Positions 45,879-57,015 of a DNA stretch of 64,000 bases are shown one piece after another. Position 1 is the stretch's first letter, and each line of letters begins with the position of its first letter. Under the pieces are notes generated by a model, which did not search any database, was not told the origin of the DNA, and saw only the letters and a list, made by a program, of their open reading frames with translations. Origin of the DNA: Methylobacterium brachythecii (GTDB lineage: Bacteria > Pseudomonadota > Alphaproteobacteria > Rhizobiales > Beijerinckiaceae); assembly GCF_014196345.1 (NCBI RefSeq), contig NZ_JACIDN010000004.1, forward strand, positions 310,001 to 374,000, read 5' to 3'. Both the position numbers and the translations under genes were made by a program.

Positions 45879-48125
45879 ATGATGCGCCAGTACGAACTCG
45901 TGGAGCGGGTCAAGCGCTACAATCCGCACGCGAACGAGGCTCTGCTCAACCGCGCCTATGTCTACGCGATGCGCGCCCACGGCACCCAGAAGCGGGCCTC
46001 GGGCGACCCGTTCTTCGCGCATCCCCTGGAAGTCGCCGCGATCCTCACGGACCTACGGCTCGACGACGCCACCATCATTGCCGCGGTGCTGCACGACACG
46101 GTTGAGGACACCGCTGCGACGCTGGAGGAGATCGGCCGGCTGTTCAGCCCCGAGATCGGCGCGCTCGTCGATGGCCTGACCAAGCTCAAACGGCTGGATC
46201 TGGTCTCCAAGCGCGCAGTCCAGGGTGAGAATTTCCGCAAGCTCCTGCTCGCGGTGGCCGAAGACGTGCGCGTGTTGCTGGTGAAGCTGGCGGACCGGCT
46301 CCACAACATGCGCACCCTCGGCTTCATGCCCGCCGAGAAGCGCGCCCGCATCGCGGAGGAGACTCTTGACATCTATGCCCCGCTGGCCGGCCGCATGGGC
46401 ATGCAGGAAATGCGCGACGAGCTGGAGGATCTCTCGCTCCAAAACCTCAAGCCGGAGGTCTACGCCACCATCACCAAGCGTCTGGAGGCCTTTTCCGAGA
46501 CCTCCAAGAGCCTGATCAAGACTATCGAGAAGGACCTCACCGCGCGGCTCGCCGCCCAAGGCATCCCGGCCGAGGTGAAAGGAAGGCTGAAGAAGCCGTT
46601 CTCGATCTGGTCGAAGATGGAGCGCAAGTCGGTTGCCTTCGAGCAGCTTTCCGACATCGTCGGCTTCCGGATCGTCGTCGCCACCACGCCCGAATGCTAC
46701 GGGGCGCTGGGCGTCGTCCATACGAGCTGGCCGACCGTGCCCGGCCGCTACAAGGATTACATCTCGACCCCGAAGCAGAACGACTACCGCTCGATCCACA
46801 CCACGGTGATCGGCCCGAAGCGCCAGCGCGTCGAGCTGCAGATCCGCACGCGGGCCATGGACGAGATCGCCGAATACGGCATCGCCGCGCATGCGCAGTA
46901 CAAGGATTCCGGCGAGGACGACGAGGGCGAGAGCCATCCGCGGCTCGCCACCGAGAGCGGCGCCTATCAGTGGCTGCGCCGTACGATCGAGCTGCTGGCC
47001 GAAGGCGATTCCCCTGAGGAGTTTCTGGAGCACACCAAGCTCGAACTCTTTCAGGACCAGGTTTTCTGCTTCACGCCGAAGGGCCGCCTGATCGCCCTGC
47101 CCCGCGGGGCCACGCCGATCGACTTCGCCTACGCGGTCCATACCGACGTCGGAAACAGCGCGGTCGGCGCCAAGATCAACGGCCGCATGTCGCCGCTGCT
47201 GCACGAACTCGCCAACGGTGACGAGGTCGAGATCGCCCGCTCCGATGGCGCCTCGCCGCCGGCCGCCTGGGAATCGCTGGTCGTCACCGGGAAGGCGCGC
47301 GCCGCCATCCGCCGGGCCACCCGCGCCGCCGTGCGCCGGCAATATGCCGGGCTCGGCCGGCAGATCCTCGACAGGGCCTTCGAGCGGGCGGGTAAGGCCT
47401 TCACCGAGGAGAAGCTGCGGGGCGCCCTCCCTCGCCTCGCTCGCGCCTCTGCCGACGACGTCTTCGCCGCGGTGGGACGCGGCGAGATGTTCTCGGGTGA
47501 CGTGGTCAAGGCGGTCTATCCCGACTTCAAGGACAGCCGCGGCACCGGCTCGCCGGGCTTGCCCGCACCCTCCCAGGGCGGCGCCGACGGTGCGGGCCGG
47601 CTCAGTCGCAAGGACCAGACGATCCGGCTGACCTTCGCCGAAGGTTACGCGGAGGCCGTCGGCGCCGGGGATGGCGGCATCCCGATCCGCGGCGTCGCCG
47701 GAGACCTGCCGGTGAGCTTTGCGCCGAACGGCGGAGCTGTGCCCGGCGACCGCATCGTCGGCATTCTCACGCCCGGCGTCGGCGTCACCATCTATCCGAT
47801 CCAGTCGGCCGCACTCGCGGATTTCGACAACGAGCCGGAGCGCTGGCTCGACGTGCGCTGGGACGTCGAAGCCGGCTCTAGCGAACGCTTCCCTGCCCGG
47901 TTGATGGTCGAGTCGATCAACGAACCCGGCGTGCTGGCTCAGATCGCTCAGGTCATCGCCGACCACGACGGCAACATCGACAACGTCAAGATGACCCGCC
48001 GGACCCAGGATTTCACCGACATCGTCATCGACCTCGCCGTCTGGGACCTCAAGCACCTCAATGCCATCGTGGCCGAGCTGCGGGCGAAGCGCTCAGTGAG
48101 CCGCGCGGAGCGGATGAACGGGTAG
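45879..48125 (+). CDS. rsh: Bifunctional (p)ppGpp synthetase/hydrolase
   Basis: 748 residues. The hydrolase HD motif is LHDTVEDT (His72-Asp73), the synthetase domain contains [13 protein letters not shown] and [14 protein letters not shown], a TGS domain follows ([27 protein letters not shown]) in two parts around residue 395, and a C-terminal ACT domain starts near residue 670. Both catalytic halves look intact, as in the single Rsh of alphaproteobacteria. The ATG pair at 45879/45882 is preferred; a TTG at 45867 is in frame. Confidence 0.95.
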   Translation: MMRQYELVERVKRYNPHANEALLNRAYVYAMRAHGTQKRASGDPFFAHPLEVAAILTDLRLDDATIIAAVLHDTVEDTAATLEEIGRLFSPEIGALVDGLTKLKRLDLVSKRAVQGENFRKLLLAVAEDVRVLLVKLADRLHNMRTLGFMPAEKRARIAEETLDIYAPLAGRMGMQEMRDELEDLSLQNLKPEVYATITKRLEAFSETSKSLIKTIEKDLTARLAAQGIPAEVKGRLKKPFSIWSKMERKSVAFEQLSDIVGFRIVVATTPECYGALGVVHTSWPTVPGRYKDYISTPKQNDYRSIHTTVIGPKRQRVELQIRTRAMDEIAEYGIAAHAQYKDSGEDDEGESHPRLATESGAYQWLRRTIELLAEGDSPEEFLEHTKLELFQDQVFCFTPKGRLIALPRGATPIDFAYAVHTDVGNSAVGAKINGRMSPLLHELANGDEVEIARSDGASPPAAWESLVVTGKARAAIRRATRAAVRRQYAGLGRQILDRAFERAGKAFTEEKLRGALPRLARASADDVFAAVGRGEMFSGDVVKAVYPDFKDSRGTGSPGLPAPSQGGADGAGRLSRKDQTIRLTFAEGYAEAVGAGDGGIPIRGVAGDLPVSFAPNGGAVPGDRIVGILTPGVGVTIYPIQSAALADFDNEPERWLDVRWDVEAGSSERFPARLMVESINEPGVLAQIAQVIADHDGNIDNVKMTRRTQDFTDIVIDLAVWDLKHLNAIVAELRAKRSVSRAERMNG

Positions 48126-48198
48126 CCGGCGGCCTTGCCTCGCCAGCCGCGCCTTGCGAGAAGCAGGCCGTTCGCCCCTTCCCGAAAGCCGTGCCCGC

Positions 48199-48789
48199 AT
48201 GACCCATGAGGACGTCCTCGAAGAGTTCCGCTCTGCCGGCGCGCTGCTTCAGGGGCACTTCGTGCTCAGCTCCGGCCTGCATTCGCCGACCTTCCTTCAG
48301 AAGATGAACATCTTCTCGGACCCGCCGCGCACCGAGCGCCTGTGCCGCGCTCTGGCACAGGTGATCACGGCCCGGTTCGGCCAGGTCGACATCGTGGTCT
48401 CGCCGGCGATCGGCGGCATCGTGCCCGGCTACGAGACGGCCCGGCATCTCGGCGCCCGCGCGATCTTCGTAGAGCGCGATCCCGGCGGACCGTTCCAGCT
48501 GCGCCGCGGTTTCAGCATTCCCGCCGGCAAGCGCGCCGTGATCGTCGAGGACATCGTCACCACCGGTTTGTCAGCCCGCGAATGCCTCGCCTCGCTCGCC
48601 GGCGAGGCCGGCGAGGTGGTGGGAGCGGCCTGCCTGATCGACCGCTCGGGCGGACGCGGCGAGATCGGGCTGCCGATGGTCACGCTCGCCGCCCTCGATA
48701 TCCCTACCTATCCGGCGGATGCACTGCCGCCCGAACTCGCGGCCCTGCCTGCGGTGAAGCCTGGCAGCCGGGCCATTCCGACGACCTGA
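48199..48789 (+). CDS. pyrE: Orotate phosphoribosyltransferase
   Basis: 196 residues. It joins orotate to PRPP to give orotidine-5'-phosphate in pyrimidine synthesis. The PRPP motif [10 protein letters not shown] is at 114-123 and [12 protein letters not shown] near the N-terminus binds orotate. The ATG at 48199 is the family start; 15 codons upstream are in frame. Follows rsh by 73 bp on the same strand. Confidence 0.95.
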   Translation: MTHEDVLEEFRSAGALLQGHFVLSSGLHSPTFLQKMNIFSDPPRTERLCRALAQVITARFGQVDIVVSPAIGGIVPGYETARHLGARAIFVERDPGGPFQLRRGFSIPAGKRAVIVEDIVTTGLSARECLASLAGEAGEVVGAACLIDRSGGRGEIGLPMVTLAALDIPTYPADALPPELAALPAVKPGSRAIPTT

Positions 48790-49134
48790 ACCGCCCGAAC
48801 TTCGGTCAAGAACTTGAAGTTGTTTGGTAAGCCTTCATGCACCGAGATACGAGGGTGGCCCCTTCGTCTCGACGATAATCTTGCCTTCGCTTGACAGACA
48901 GGCTGCGGTTCTTCAGAAATATTACCGTCGATTGCGTCTGTTTTTCTGCGCGAGAAAGATGATTTTCATTTCGAATAATCTCATCGTAGCATTCTGATAG
49001 CTTTTCAATGCAAGATCTGCCGTATTAGCTTGGTCGCTGGCAGTTTTCGTAGTCGGTTGAATGTTTTCGTTGCCGGTCTCACGCGAGGCGGCCCATGACC
49101 AATCCCATTGCTTTGAAATCAACGGATATTTTGA
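48790..49134. other. AT-rich intergenic region upstream of the NYN gene
   Basis: 345 bp with clearly lower GC than its surroundings and no convincing gene. A TTGACA hexamer occurs at 48891-48896, but no good -10 partner is found at 16-18 bp. No RNA gene or strong terminator could be recognised. It may hold the promoter of the gene at 49135 or be remnant DNA. Confidence 0.5.
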
Positions 49135-49806
49135 ATGCCAGCACAGCAGCGCAGCGCCCTCTTCATTGATGGCGCTAATCTCTACGCCACCACCAAAGCC
49201 CTCGGCTTCGACATCGATTACAAGCGGCTTCTGAAAGAATTCCAGGCGCGCGACAATCTTCTTCGCGCTTTCTACTACACGGCCATGGTCGAGGATCAGG
49301 AATATTCTTCGATCCGGCCGCTGATCGATTGGCTCGACTATAACGGCTATCGCGTCGTGACGAAGCCGGCGAAGGAGTTCACCGACTCGGCCGGACGGCG
49401 CAAGGTCAAAGGCAACATGGACATCGAGCTCGCGATCGACGCGCTCGAGCTCGCTCCCCACATCGACCACATGGTTTTGTTCTCCGGCGACGGAGATTTC
49501 CGTTCGCTGGTCGAGGCGATGCAGCGCCGCGGCGTGCGCGTGACGGTGGTCTCGACCATCCAGACACAGCCGGCGATGATCGCCGACGACCTGCGCCGGC
49601 AGGCGGACGAGTTCCTCGACCTGACCCAGATCATCAATCGCGTCGGCCGCGATCCCGGCGAGCGCCCTGCTCGTCCCGCGGGCGGCGACAACGGCCGCCG
49701 CGAGTTCGCCGAGCGTGGTGCGCCGCGCGGAACAGCCCCAAACCCGGGCCTGGAAAGCCGCTACGGGATCCGTCAGCCAGGCGACGAGGACCCGGTGGAA
49801 GCCTGA
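49135..49806 (+). CDS. NYN domain-containing protein (LabA/DUF88 family)
   Basis: 223 residues. ALFIDGANLYATTK (Asp12), KGNMDIELAIDAL (Asp96) and LFSGDGDFRSLVE (Asp119, Asp121) give the acidic cluster of a PIN-like nuclease fold. The last ~45 residues are disordered and Arg/Gly/Pro-rich, possibly RNA-binding. Family members act in RNA turnover or circadian output (LabA); the role here is unknown. Its upstream region is unusually AT-rich. Confidence 0.85.
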   Translation: MPAQQRSALFIDGANLYATTKALGFDIDYKRLLKEFQARDNLLRAFYYTAMVEDQEYSSIRPLIDWLDYNGYRVVTKPAKEFTDSAGRRKVKGNMDIELAIDALELAPHIDHMVLFSGDGDFRSLVEAMQRRGVRVTVVSTIQTQPAMIADDLRRQADEFLDLTQIINRVGRDPGERPARPAGGDNGRREFAERGAPRGTAPNPGLESRYGIRQPGDEDPVEA

Positions 49807-49810
49807 CGGC

Positions 49811-50380
49811 TCACGCCTGCGCGTCGAGCCAGGCGATGACCTGCTCGGCGCTGCGGTTCGGTGGAAACACCGGGTAGAACGCCTTCGTGACCACGCCCTC
49901 GTCAATGACGAGGGTAAGCCGCTTCAACAGCAGCGTGCCGTTGGCATCGAAAGTCGGCAGCCGCGCTGCCAGCGCGAAGGCGCGGTGCAGGTCGGAGAGC
50001 AGCCCGTAGGGCAGGTGCAGCCGCTCGGCAGCCTCCTTCTGGTAGGCGCTCGATTGTGTCGACAGGCCGTAGACCTGCGCGACGCCGCGCTCGATCAGGT
50101 CGCCGTGCCGGTCGCGGAACTCGCAGGCCTGGGGCGTGCAGCCCCTGGCGCCGGGGATCGCGTCCCAGTCTGCGACGAGGTTCGGCTGTCCCGGCTCGCC
50201 GGTGCGGGGATAAGCGAAGACCACCGTGCGGCCCGGCAGCCGGGCCAGCGAAACTGTCGTGCCGTCGGTTGCCGTCAACGCGACGTCCGGCAGGCGCAGC
50301 CCCGCGAGGTGATTGGCGGCGCCGTCATCAACGGGCACCGGCAGGTCGGCGGGAAGATCAGCGAAATTGGGGGTGGCCAC
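49811..50380 (-). CDS. Peroxiredoxin (AhpC/TSA, BCP-like)
   Basis: 189 residues, GTG start preceded by GGGAG. The peroxidatic site is RGCTPQACEFRD with Cys81 and Cys86, like the CxxxxC arrangement of atypical two-Cys BCP proteins. It reduces hydrogen or organic peroxides with thioredoxin. The C-terminal part PVFPPNRSAEQVIAWLDA closes the fold. Convergent with the NYN gene (4-bp gap). Confidence 0.88.
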   Translation of the reverse strand: MATPNFADLPADLPVPVDDGAANHLAGLRLPDVALTATDGTTVSLARLPGRTVVFAYPRTGEPGQPNLVADWDAIPGARGCTPQACEFRDRHGDLIERGVAQVYGLSTQSSAYQKEAAERLHLPYGLLSDLHRAFALAARLPTFDANGTLLLKRLTLVIDEGVVTKAFYPVFPPNRSAEQVIAWLDAQA

Positions 50381-50425
50381 TCTGCTTTCTCCCTACGGTA
50401 CTCCAACGAACGACGGTGGGCCGAC

Positions 50426-50899
50426 TCAGCCCTTGTCGCGCATGAGCCGCGCCTTGTCCCTCTGCCAATCACGCTGCTTAGTCGCCTCGCGCTTGTCGTG
50501 ATTCTGCTTGCCCTTGCCGAGGCCGAGTTCGACCTTCGCCCTGCCCTGCTCGTTGAAATAGATCTTGAGCGGGACCACGGTCATGCCCTGGCGCTGGGTG
50601 GCGCCGATCAGCTTGTCGATCTGGCGGCGGTGCAGGAGCAGGCGGCGCGGACGCTTGGGCTGGTGGTTGAATCTGTTGGCTTCGAGATATTCTGGGATGT
50701 TGCAGTTGAACAGCATCAGGTCGTTGCCCGACGGCCCGGCATAGGACTCCCCGATGGTCGCCTTGCCGTTTCGCAAGGATTTCACCTCGGTGCCAGACAG
50801 CGCGATGCCGGCCTCGATCACGTCCTCGATCGCGTAGTGGTAACGCGCCGAGCGGTTATCCGCGACGACCTTGCGGTTGGGATCGGACTTGGGGGCCAT
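50426..50899 (-). CDS. smpB: SsrA-binding protein SmpB
   Basis: 157 residues, full length. It delivers tmRNA to stalled ribosomes. [39 protein letters not shown] and [19 protein letters not shown] are family signatures, the last being the basic tail that enters the mRNA channel. dapA lies 78 bp upstream on the same strand. The tmRNA gene itself is not seen in the window. Confidence 0.96.
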   Translation of the reverse strand: MAPKSDPNRKVVADNRSARYHYAIEDVIEAGIALSGTEVKSLRNGKATIGESYAGPSGNDLMLFNCNIPEYLEANRFNHQPKRPRRLLLHRRQIDKLIGATQRQGMTVVPLKIYFNEQGRAKVELGLGKGKQNHDKREATKQRDWQRDKARLMRDKG

Positions 50900-50977
50900 G
50901 ATGTGAGCGGTGCGATCTGCGTCTGAGCCAAGCTGCCGGATATGGTGTCGAAAGGCCCGTCCGGCGAGCCTGTCGCC

Positions 50978-51874
<897 letters not shown>

Positions 51875-52058
51875 CGTGCTGGTCCCAGCCGTCTCGTGAA
51901 GTGCCGCTCTTTCGCCGCCGCACGGCGATATCCCCAAACGGGGCCGGCAGACATAGGCGCTCGGCCACGGCCGCGCAAACCCTTCGCGGACGCAGTTAAT
52001 GCCTTCTTAACGCAGGAGAGGCCAGCTTAACGTTTGGCCTCCCGACTCGGGGTGAACC

Positions 52059-54401
52059 ATGGCGGTCTCTGATCGACCTCGCCTTGCGCTTCTCGCGCTC
52101 GTCCTCAGCGGCGGCGTGGCTTTCGCCGCGCCGGTGCACGCGGCCGAGGCCGTTGAGCCGGTCGCAAAAGCCGCGGTGCCATCGAGCGACGCCAATGCCA
52201 GTTCCGACCGTTTGAAGGATACCGCGCCGACCGATCCGGTCGCCGCCGACGCGCTCAGGGTTGAGCCGTCGAAGAGCGAGGCCTCCAGGGGCGAGGGCGC
52301 GAGCGATGCGCCGCTGCCCGCCGGGGCCAGCGCCTACGCCTCGACCGATACGGACATCCCCCTCGCCTTCCCGCTGCCCGACGCCTCCGCCTCGCCCGCC
52401 GCCCCGGTGCCGGAGGTGCCGGACCCGGCCCGCGCGATGTTCGCCGGCGACACCGATCTCGGCCAACTCCGCCAGGCGATCGATCTCTATCGCAAGGGCA
52501 AGTTCGCGGACGGCGACCGCCTGCGTGACGGCTTCAAGGATCCTGCCGCCCGCGCACTCTGCGAATGGGTGGCGATCCGCGCCGGCACGGGCGTCGACCT
52601 CAGGCGCATCACGGCCTTCCTGCGTGACAACCCGGGTTGGCCGGCCGGGCCGCTGGTGCGTCGACGCGCCGAGGAGCGGCTCCTCGCCGAGAAGAAGGCT
52701 CCTGAGCAGGTCCGCGCCTATTTCGCCTCATCGAAGCCGGAGAGCGCCCCGGGCAAGCTCGCCTTGGCGCTGGCCTTCAAGGCCGACGGACTCGATGCGG
52801 ATGCCGCCGATCTGGTGCGCGATCTCTGGCGTGGCGACAGCTTCGGTCGTGCCTTTGAGACCAAGGTGATGGAGGCCATGCCCGGCATCCTCACCACGAT
52901 CGACCACCGCACCCGCATGGAACGCGCCCTCCTCAAGGAGGACTGGGAGATGGCGGGCCGTGCGGCTGGCTATGCCGGTGGCTCCTATGCAAGCCTGGTC
53001 AGGGCGCGCCGCGTGGTCGAGGCCAAAGGCTCCGGCGCACCCTCGGCGCTGAACGCCGTGCCGCCTTCCCTGCGCAACGATTCGTCCTTCATGCTCTCGC
53101 GGGCCCAGTACTATCGCCGCGCGGAAAAATTCGAGGAGGCGGCCAAGATCCTCGCGGCCGCGCCGACCAATCCGGACGTGCTCGTCGACGGCGACGAATG
53201 GTGGGTCGAGCGCCGCATCGTCGCCCGCAAGCTGATCGACAAGGGCGACACGAAGACCGCGTTGGCAATCGCGAGCGGACATTCTGCGCGCACGGTCGAG
53301 AAACGCATCGAAGCGGAGTTCCATGCCGGCTGGATCGCCCTGCGCTTTGCGGGCGATGCGAAGACCGCACAGGCGCATTTCGCCAAGGCTGCGGGGATCG
53401 CCGAGACGCCGATCTCGATCGCCCGCACCGCGTATTGGGAGGGTCGTGCCGCCGATCAGCTCGGCGAGGCGAGCGACGCCAAGGTCTTCTACGAGCGCGC
53501 CGCCGCGCAGCCGATCGCCTATTACGGCCAGCTCGCTCGGGCCCGGCTCGGCCAGTCGAGCCTCGACCTGCGCCGTGCTGCCGACCTCGACGGCGATGCA
53601 CGCAAGGCCTTCGATGACCGCCTGTTCGTTCGGGCCCTGAAGCTGCTCACGGCGGCCTCGATGAAGGATCTGGCGCTGCCGCTCTACATCGATGCGGCGA
53701 AGTCGCTGACCAACGAAGGCGAGCTGAACGCGCTCGGCGACGTCGCCACTCAGATGCGCGATGCCCGTGCCCTCGTCTCCCTCGGCAAGCTCGCCACGCA
53801 GCGCGGCCTCGCGCTGGACGCGCATGCCTACCCGACCATCGGCATTCCGGATTACGAGGCCTTCGTCGCGGTGCCGCAGGTCGAGCGTGCGATGGTCTTC
53901 GCGATCGCGCGGCAGGAGAGTCAGTTCGACCCGCAGGCCCAGTCCGGCGTCGGCGCGCGCGGCCTGATGCAGATGATGCCGCAGACGGCACAGCGCACGG
54001 CCAAGCGCGTCAGCACCGCCTTCGAGACAGGACGGCTCACGAGTGATCCAGCCTATTGCGCGCGGCTCGGCCAAGCGCATCTTGGCGAGCTGATGGAGGA
54101 TTGGCGCGGCTCCTACATCCTCGCCTTTGCCTCCTACAATGCCGGCGGCGGCAACGTGAAGAAATGGATCGACGCCTACGGCGATCCGCGCAAACCCGGT
54201 GTCGATCCGATCGATTGGGTCGAGCGCATCCCCTTCACAGAGACGCGCAACTACGTGCAGCGGGTGATGGAGAACCTGCAGGTCTATCGCAACCGCCTCG
54301 CGGCCAAGGGCGACGGCCGCAGCACGCTGCTGATCGAGCAGGACCTCGCCCGAGGGGCTCGGCCGGCGGCGAGTGCCGAGGCGATGCCCGTCGCTCGGTA
54401 A
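52059..54401 (+). CDS. slt: Soluble lytic murein transglycosylase
   Basis: 780 residues. A signal peptide (LLALVLSGGVAFAAPVHAAE) leads into a ~90-residue Ala/Pro/Ser linker, a long helical superhelix (about 130-590) and a C-terminal SLT domain with catalytic Glu near 620 in AIARQESQFDP, followed by GVGARGLMQMMPQTA and AFASYNAGGGNV. It cleaves peptidoglycan glycan strands in the periplasm to give anhydromuropeptides. Longer than E. coli Slt70 (645 aa) because of the N-terminal linker. Confidence 0.93.
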   Translation: MAVSDRPRLALLALVLSGGVAFAAPVHAAEAVEPVAKAAVPSSDANASSDRLKDTAPTDPVAADALRVEPSKSEASRGEGASDAPLPAGASAYASTDTDIPLAFPLPDASASPAAPVPEVPDPARAMFAGDTDLGQLRQAIDLYRKGKFADGDRLRDGFKDPAARALCEWVAIRAGTGVDLRRITAFLRDNPGWPAGPLVRRRAEERLLAEKKAPEQVRAYFASSKPESAPGKLALALAFKADGLDADAADLVRDLWRGDSFGRAFETKVMEAMPGILTTIDHRTRMERALLKEDWEMAGRAAGYAGGSYASLVRARRVVEAKGSGAPSALNAVPPSLRNDSSFMLSRAQYYRRAEKFEEAAKILAAAPTNPDVLVDGDEWWVERRIVARKLIDKGDTKTALAIASGHSARTVEKRIEAEFHAGWIALRFAGDAKTAQAHFAKAAGIAETPISIARTAYWEGRAADQLGEASDAKVFYERAAAQPIAYYGQLARARLGQSSLDLRRAADLDGDARKAFDDRLFVRALKLLTAASMKDLALPLYIDAAKSLTNEGELNALGDVATQMRDARALVSLGKLATQRGLALDAHAYPTIGIPDYEAFVAVPQVERAMVFAIARQESQFDPQAQSGVGARGLMQMMPQTAQRTAKRVSTAFETGRLTSDPAYCARLGQAHLGELMEDWRGSYILAFASYNAGGGNVKKWIDAYGDPRKPGVDPIDWVERIPFTETRNYVQRVMENLQVYRNRLAAKGDGRSTLLIEQDLARGARPAASAEAMPVAR

Positions 54402-54419
54402 GCTGGGCGGCCGGTCTCC

Positions 54420-55682
54420 TCAGCCCGCCGCGCCCGTCTCGTCAGTTGCCCGGTTCGCTAGCGCCATTACCGTCTGGAGAAGCACGTTCGCTCCGGCGGT
54501 GCAGTCGCCCTCGCTGGCCCATTCCGATTCGTTGTGGCTGACGCCGTCGCGACAGGGCACGAAGATCATCGAGGTCGGCGCCTTCATGGCGACATTGCAG
54601 GCGTCGTGGCCCGCGCCCGAGATCATCCGGCGCGAGGTCAGGCCGAGAGCCTCCGTTGCACGCGCCACCGCCCCGACGATGGCGGAGTCGAACGGCACCG
54701 GCTCCTTGCGCCAGATGCGCTTGAACTCGCTCGTCAGTTTCCGCCCCCCTGCGATCTCGTCGAGGCTCCCGCGCAGCTCGGACTCGATGGCGTCGAGCGT
54801 CTCAGAGCGCGGATCCCGCAGGTCGAGAGTGAAGGCCACGCCGCCCGGCACGACGTTTCGTGAGGGCGCCGCGATTGTCGCCTCGCCGATCGTCGCGACG
54901 GCGCTAGGGCCGTGGGCCAAGGCGATCCGCTCTGCTGCCAGGCAGAACTCGGAGAAGCCGAGCAGCGCATCGCGCCGGCGCGTCATCGGTGTCGTGCCGG
55001 CATGGCTCTCGAAGCCGGTGATGGAGCCGTCGAACCAGGCGATCCCCTGCCCGCCTTCGACCACGCCGATCGCTGTCTCCTCGGCCTCCAGGATCGGCCC
55101 CTGCTCGATATGCAGCTCGACGAAGGCTCCGAATGCGCGCGCGCCGACGCGTTCCTCACCCACGCTGCCGATCGCCTGGAGCGCCTCGGCGACCGTGACG
55201 CCGGCCGCGTCGCGCCGCGCCAGGATTTCATCGGTCGTATAGTCGCCGGCATAGACGGCTGAGGCCATCATGGCCGGGGCGAAGCGTGAGCCTTCTTCGT
55301 TGGTCCAGTTGATCAGGAGCAGGGGTGCCTCGGTCTCGATGCCCGCCTCGTCGAGGGTGCGCATCACTTCGAGGCCGGCGAGCACGCCGAGGATGCCATC
55401 GAACCGGCCGCCCGTCGGCTGGGTGTCGAGATGCGATCCGAAGGCGACCGGCTTCGCGCTAGCGTCGCGGCCCCGCCTCAGCGCGTATTGGGTGCCGAGA
55501 TCGTCCGTCGAGACGGTGAGGCCGGCTACCTCGCAGGCTCGGCGGAACCAGTCACGTACCTGACCGTCCGCGGGAGAGAGCGTGAGGCGGTTCACGCCGC
55601 CCGCCTGCCCGGGGCCGAATTGTGCGGTCTCGTGGATGGTGGCCCAGAGCCGCGATCCGTCGATCCTGAGATTGCTGGTCAT
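54420..55682 (-). CDS. M20 family amidohydrolase (N-carbamoyl amino acid / allantoate amidohydrolase-like)
   Basis: 420 residues. Metal and catalytic residues are in FGSHLDTQPTGGRFDGILG, NWTNEEGSRFAPAM, VELHIEQGPILE and GAGHDACN. This is the AllC/HyuC/beta-ureidopropionase group, which releases ammonia and CO2 from carbamoyl or ureido compounds. The exact substrate cannot be told; there are no allantoin or hydantoin genes next to it. The start at 55682 is chosen from homology (MTSNLRIDG). Confidence 0.88.
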   Translation of the reverse strand: MTSNLRIDGSRLWATIHETAQFGPGQAGGVNRLTLSPADGQVRDWFRRACEVAGLTVSTDDLGTQYALRRGRDASAKPVAFGSHLDTQPTGGRFDGILGVLAGLEVMRTLDEAGIETEAPLLLINWTNEEGSRFAPAMMASAVYAGDYTTDEILARRDAAGVTVAEALQAIGSVGEERVGARAFGAFVELHIEQGPILEAEETAIGVVEGGQGIAWFDGSITGFESHAGTTPMTRRRDALLGFSEFCLAAERIALAHGPSAVATIGEATIAAPSRNVVPGGVAFTLDLRDPRSETLDAIESELRGSLDEIAGGRKLTSEFKRIWRKEPVPFDSAIVGAVARATEALGLTSRRMISGAGHDACNVAMKAPTSMIFVPCRDGVSHNESEWASEGDCTAGANVLLQTVMALANRATDETGAAG

Positions 55683-55714
55683 GCCGCTCGTCCGTGCTGT
55701 CGGGCTGGTTGGGA

Positions 55715-56212
55715 TCACCGCGTCTGCTTCGCCACGGCGTGATCCTGCTGGCGGTCGACCTCATCGCGAATCCCGTGCCCGGCCAGCACGATCTCGCCGA
55801 TGAACGCGGCGATGGCGCCCGCGGTGCAGACCAGGGCGATGCCGAAACAGGTGAAAAGCACGGACGTGGTGGTGGCTTCGCGCAAGACGCCGACGAACAG
55901 GGTCAGCACCGCGATCACCGTCATGATGCCGCCGGCGGAGGCGAGCAGCACGGCGGCGTCCAGCACGAAAGACCGCCGGCGCAGGAAGGTGAGCTGCGCA
56001 CTGAGCCGGCGTGCCTCCTCCGGGCCGGCGCTGCGCAGGCCGATCGCGGCGAGGTCGACCTTGTCCGCGACGCGTCCGAGGCGGGTCGAGAAGACGTTGA
56101 GCAGGGTCGCCAGCGCCGTGAGCAGGAAGGCCGGCGCGAGGGCGACCTGGATGATGTGGGCGATGTCGTCGGGCGCGGGGGCGGACGTGGGCATGATCCG
56201 CAGATAGGCCAT
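55715..56212 (-). CDS. DUF2721 family membrane protein
   Basis: 165 residues with three membrane segments (about 20-42, 83-110 and 117-142). The stretch IAHIIQVALAPAFLLTALATLLNVFS followed by TRLGRVADKVD is the DUF2721 signature; I show its parts only. Function unknown. It is 32 bp upstream of the amidohydrolase gene. ATG at 56212, with a second possible at 56194. Its first codons overlap the upstream region of the divergent gene at 56238. Confidence 0.75.
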   Translation of the reverse strand: MAYLRIMPTSAPAPDDIAHIIQVALAPAFLLTALATLLNVFSTRLGRVADKVDLAAIGLRSAGPEEARRLSAQLTFLRRRSFVLDAAVLLASAGGIMTVIAVLTLFVGVLREATTTSVLFTCFGIALVCTAGAIAAFIGEIVLAGHGIRDEVDRQQDHAVAKQTR

Positions 56213-56237
56213 GGCGGGGCGCGCTCAAACAGGGCCT

Positions 56238-56753
56238 ATGGTGCCGCCTGACGTTGCGACACGCGCGACCGGGCCGAACATGTTTCAGGTGATGTTCCAG
56301 GGCGATCTCTTCGCCGACTACTTCCAGGTCTACCTGCACGACGCGGATCATCCGGAACTCCCCGACGATTACACCGCGGAATCCATCGCGCGGCGCCTCA
56401 TGGCGGGGCCGTTCGGGCTGATCCTGCACACGGCGCGCAATATGACGGTGCCCGTCTGCGTCGAATGGCATGCGGAGCGGCCCGAACCGGAGCTCGAGGC
56501 GTTCCAGCACGTCGCCGAAGCCGGCGTCGCCTGCCCGACGGGACGCCTCGTGCTGGCCGGGCTGACCGACGACGTGGCCACGGCGCCCCGCCTCGCCGTG
56601 AGGCCGGGTCCGATCGCGGTGCGGGCGAGCTTCGCCGGGCTCGACACCCTCGACGATTCGGGGCTCGAAGGCGACGACCGCTACCTCGTCCAGCTCTGGC
56701 CGGCGCAGATGCCGGAGGGCGTCGCCGTGCTCAAGCTCTGGCCGGGCGCCTGA
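56238..56753 (+). CDS. Hypothetical protein
   Basis: 171 residues, not recognised. No signal peptide or membrane segment; an acidic beta-rich pattern (FADYFQVYLHDADHPELPDD, VRASFAGLDTLDD, YLVQLWPAQ) suggests a small soluble protein, perhaps remotely like ComJ-type proteins. The start is uncertain: ATG at 56238 or 56280. The 3' end overlaps the convergent gene by 23 bp. Confidence 0.6.
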   Translation: MVPPDVATRATGPNMFQVMFQGDLFADYFQVYLHDADHPELPDDYTAESIARRLMAGPFGLILHTARNMTVPVCVEWHAERPEPELEAFQHVAEAGVACPTGRLVLAGLTDDVATAPRLAVRPGPIAVRASFAGLDTLDDSGLEGDDRYLVQLWPAQMPEGVAVLKLWPGA

Positions 56754-57015
56754 GCAGGCGTCCTGTCCCGCCGGCGAGGCATCCCGCGAGATAGGCCGCG
56801 AGCATCGGCAGCGCGGTCTCGACCCAGAGGCCCGCCTGCCCCGGCACGACCTGCGCGACGGCGAGGCCGCCGAGTACGGCCAGAAGCCCCAGGAGCGAGG
56901 CGGAGGCGATCAGGCTCGGCCGCCCACGCGGCAGGCCCGTGAGGGCGCCGATGCAGGCTCCGAGCAGGAGCGCTCCGGCGAGGCCGGGCCACAGGGCGGA
57001 GACGAGGATCGTCAT
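56731..57015 (-). CDS. Small membrane protein (94 aa)
   Basis: Three hydrophobic segments (about 5-27, 34-55 and 68-84) with a basic C-terminus (RLLRRPARA). No family recognised. The ATG overlaps the stop of the OmpA-like gene (ATGA at 57012-57015), so it is translationally coupled to that gene and may help or anchor its product. Confidence 0.6.
   Translation of the reverse strand: MTILVSALWPGLAGALLLGACIGALTGLPRGRPSLIASASLLGLLAVLGGLAVAQVVPGQAGLWVETALPMLAAYLAGCLAGGTGRLLRRPARA

Noticed and set aside
46053..48056. 667-codon open frame on the minus strand opposite rsh
   Set aside because: Antisense shadow with the same low-information composition; the plus strand encodes a complete (p)ppGpp synthetase/hydrolase.
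48891..48920. TTGACA as -35 of a sigma-70 promoter for the NYN gene
   Set aside because: No acceptable -10 at 16-18 bp, and over 200 bp from the start codon.
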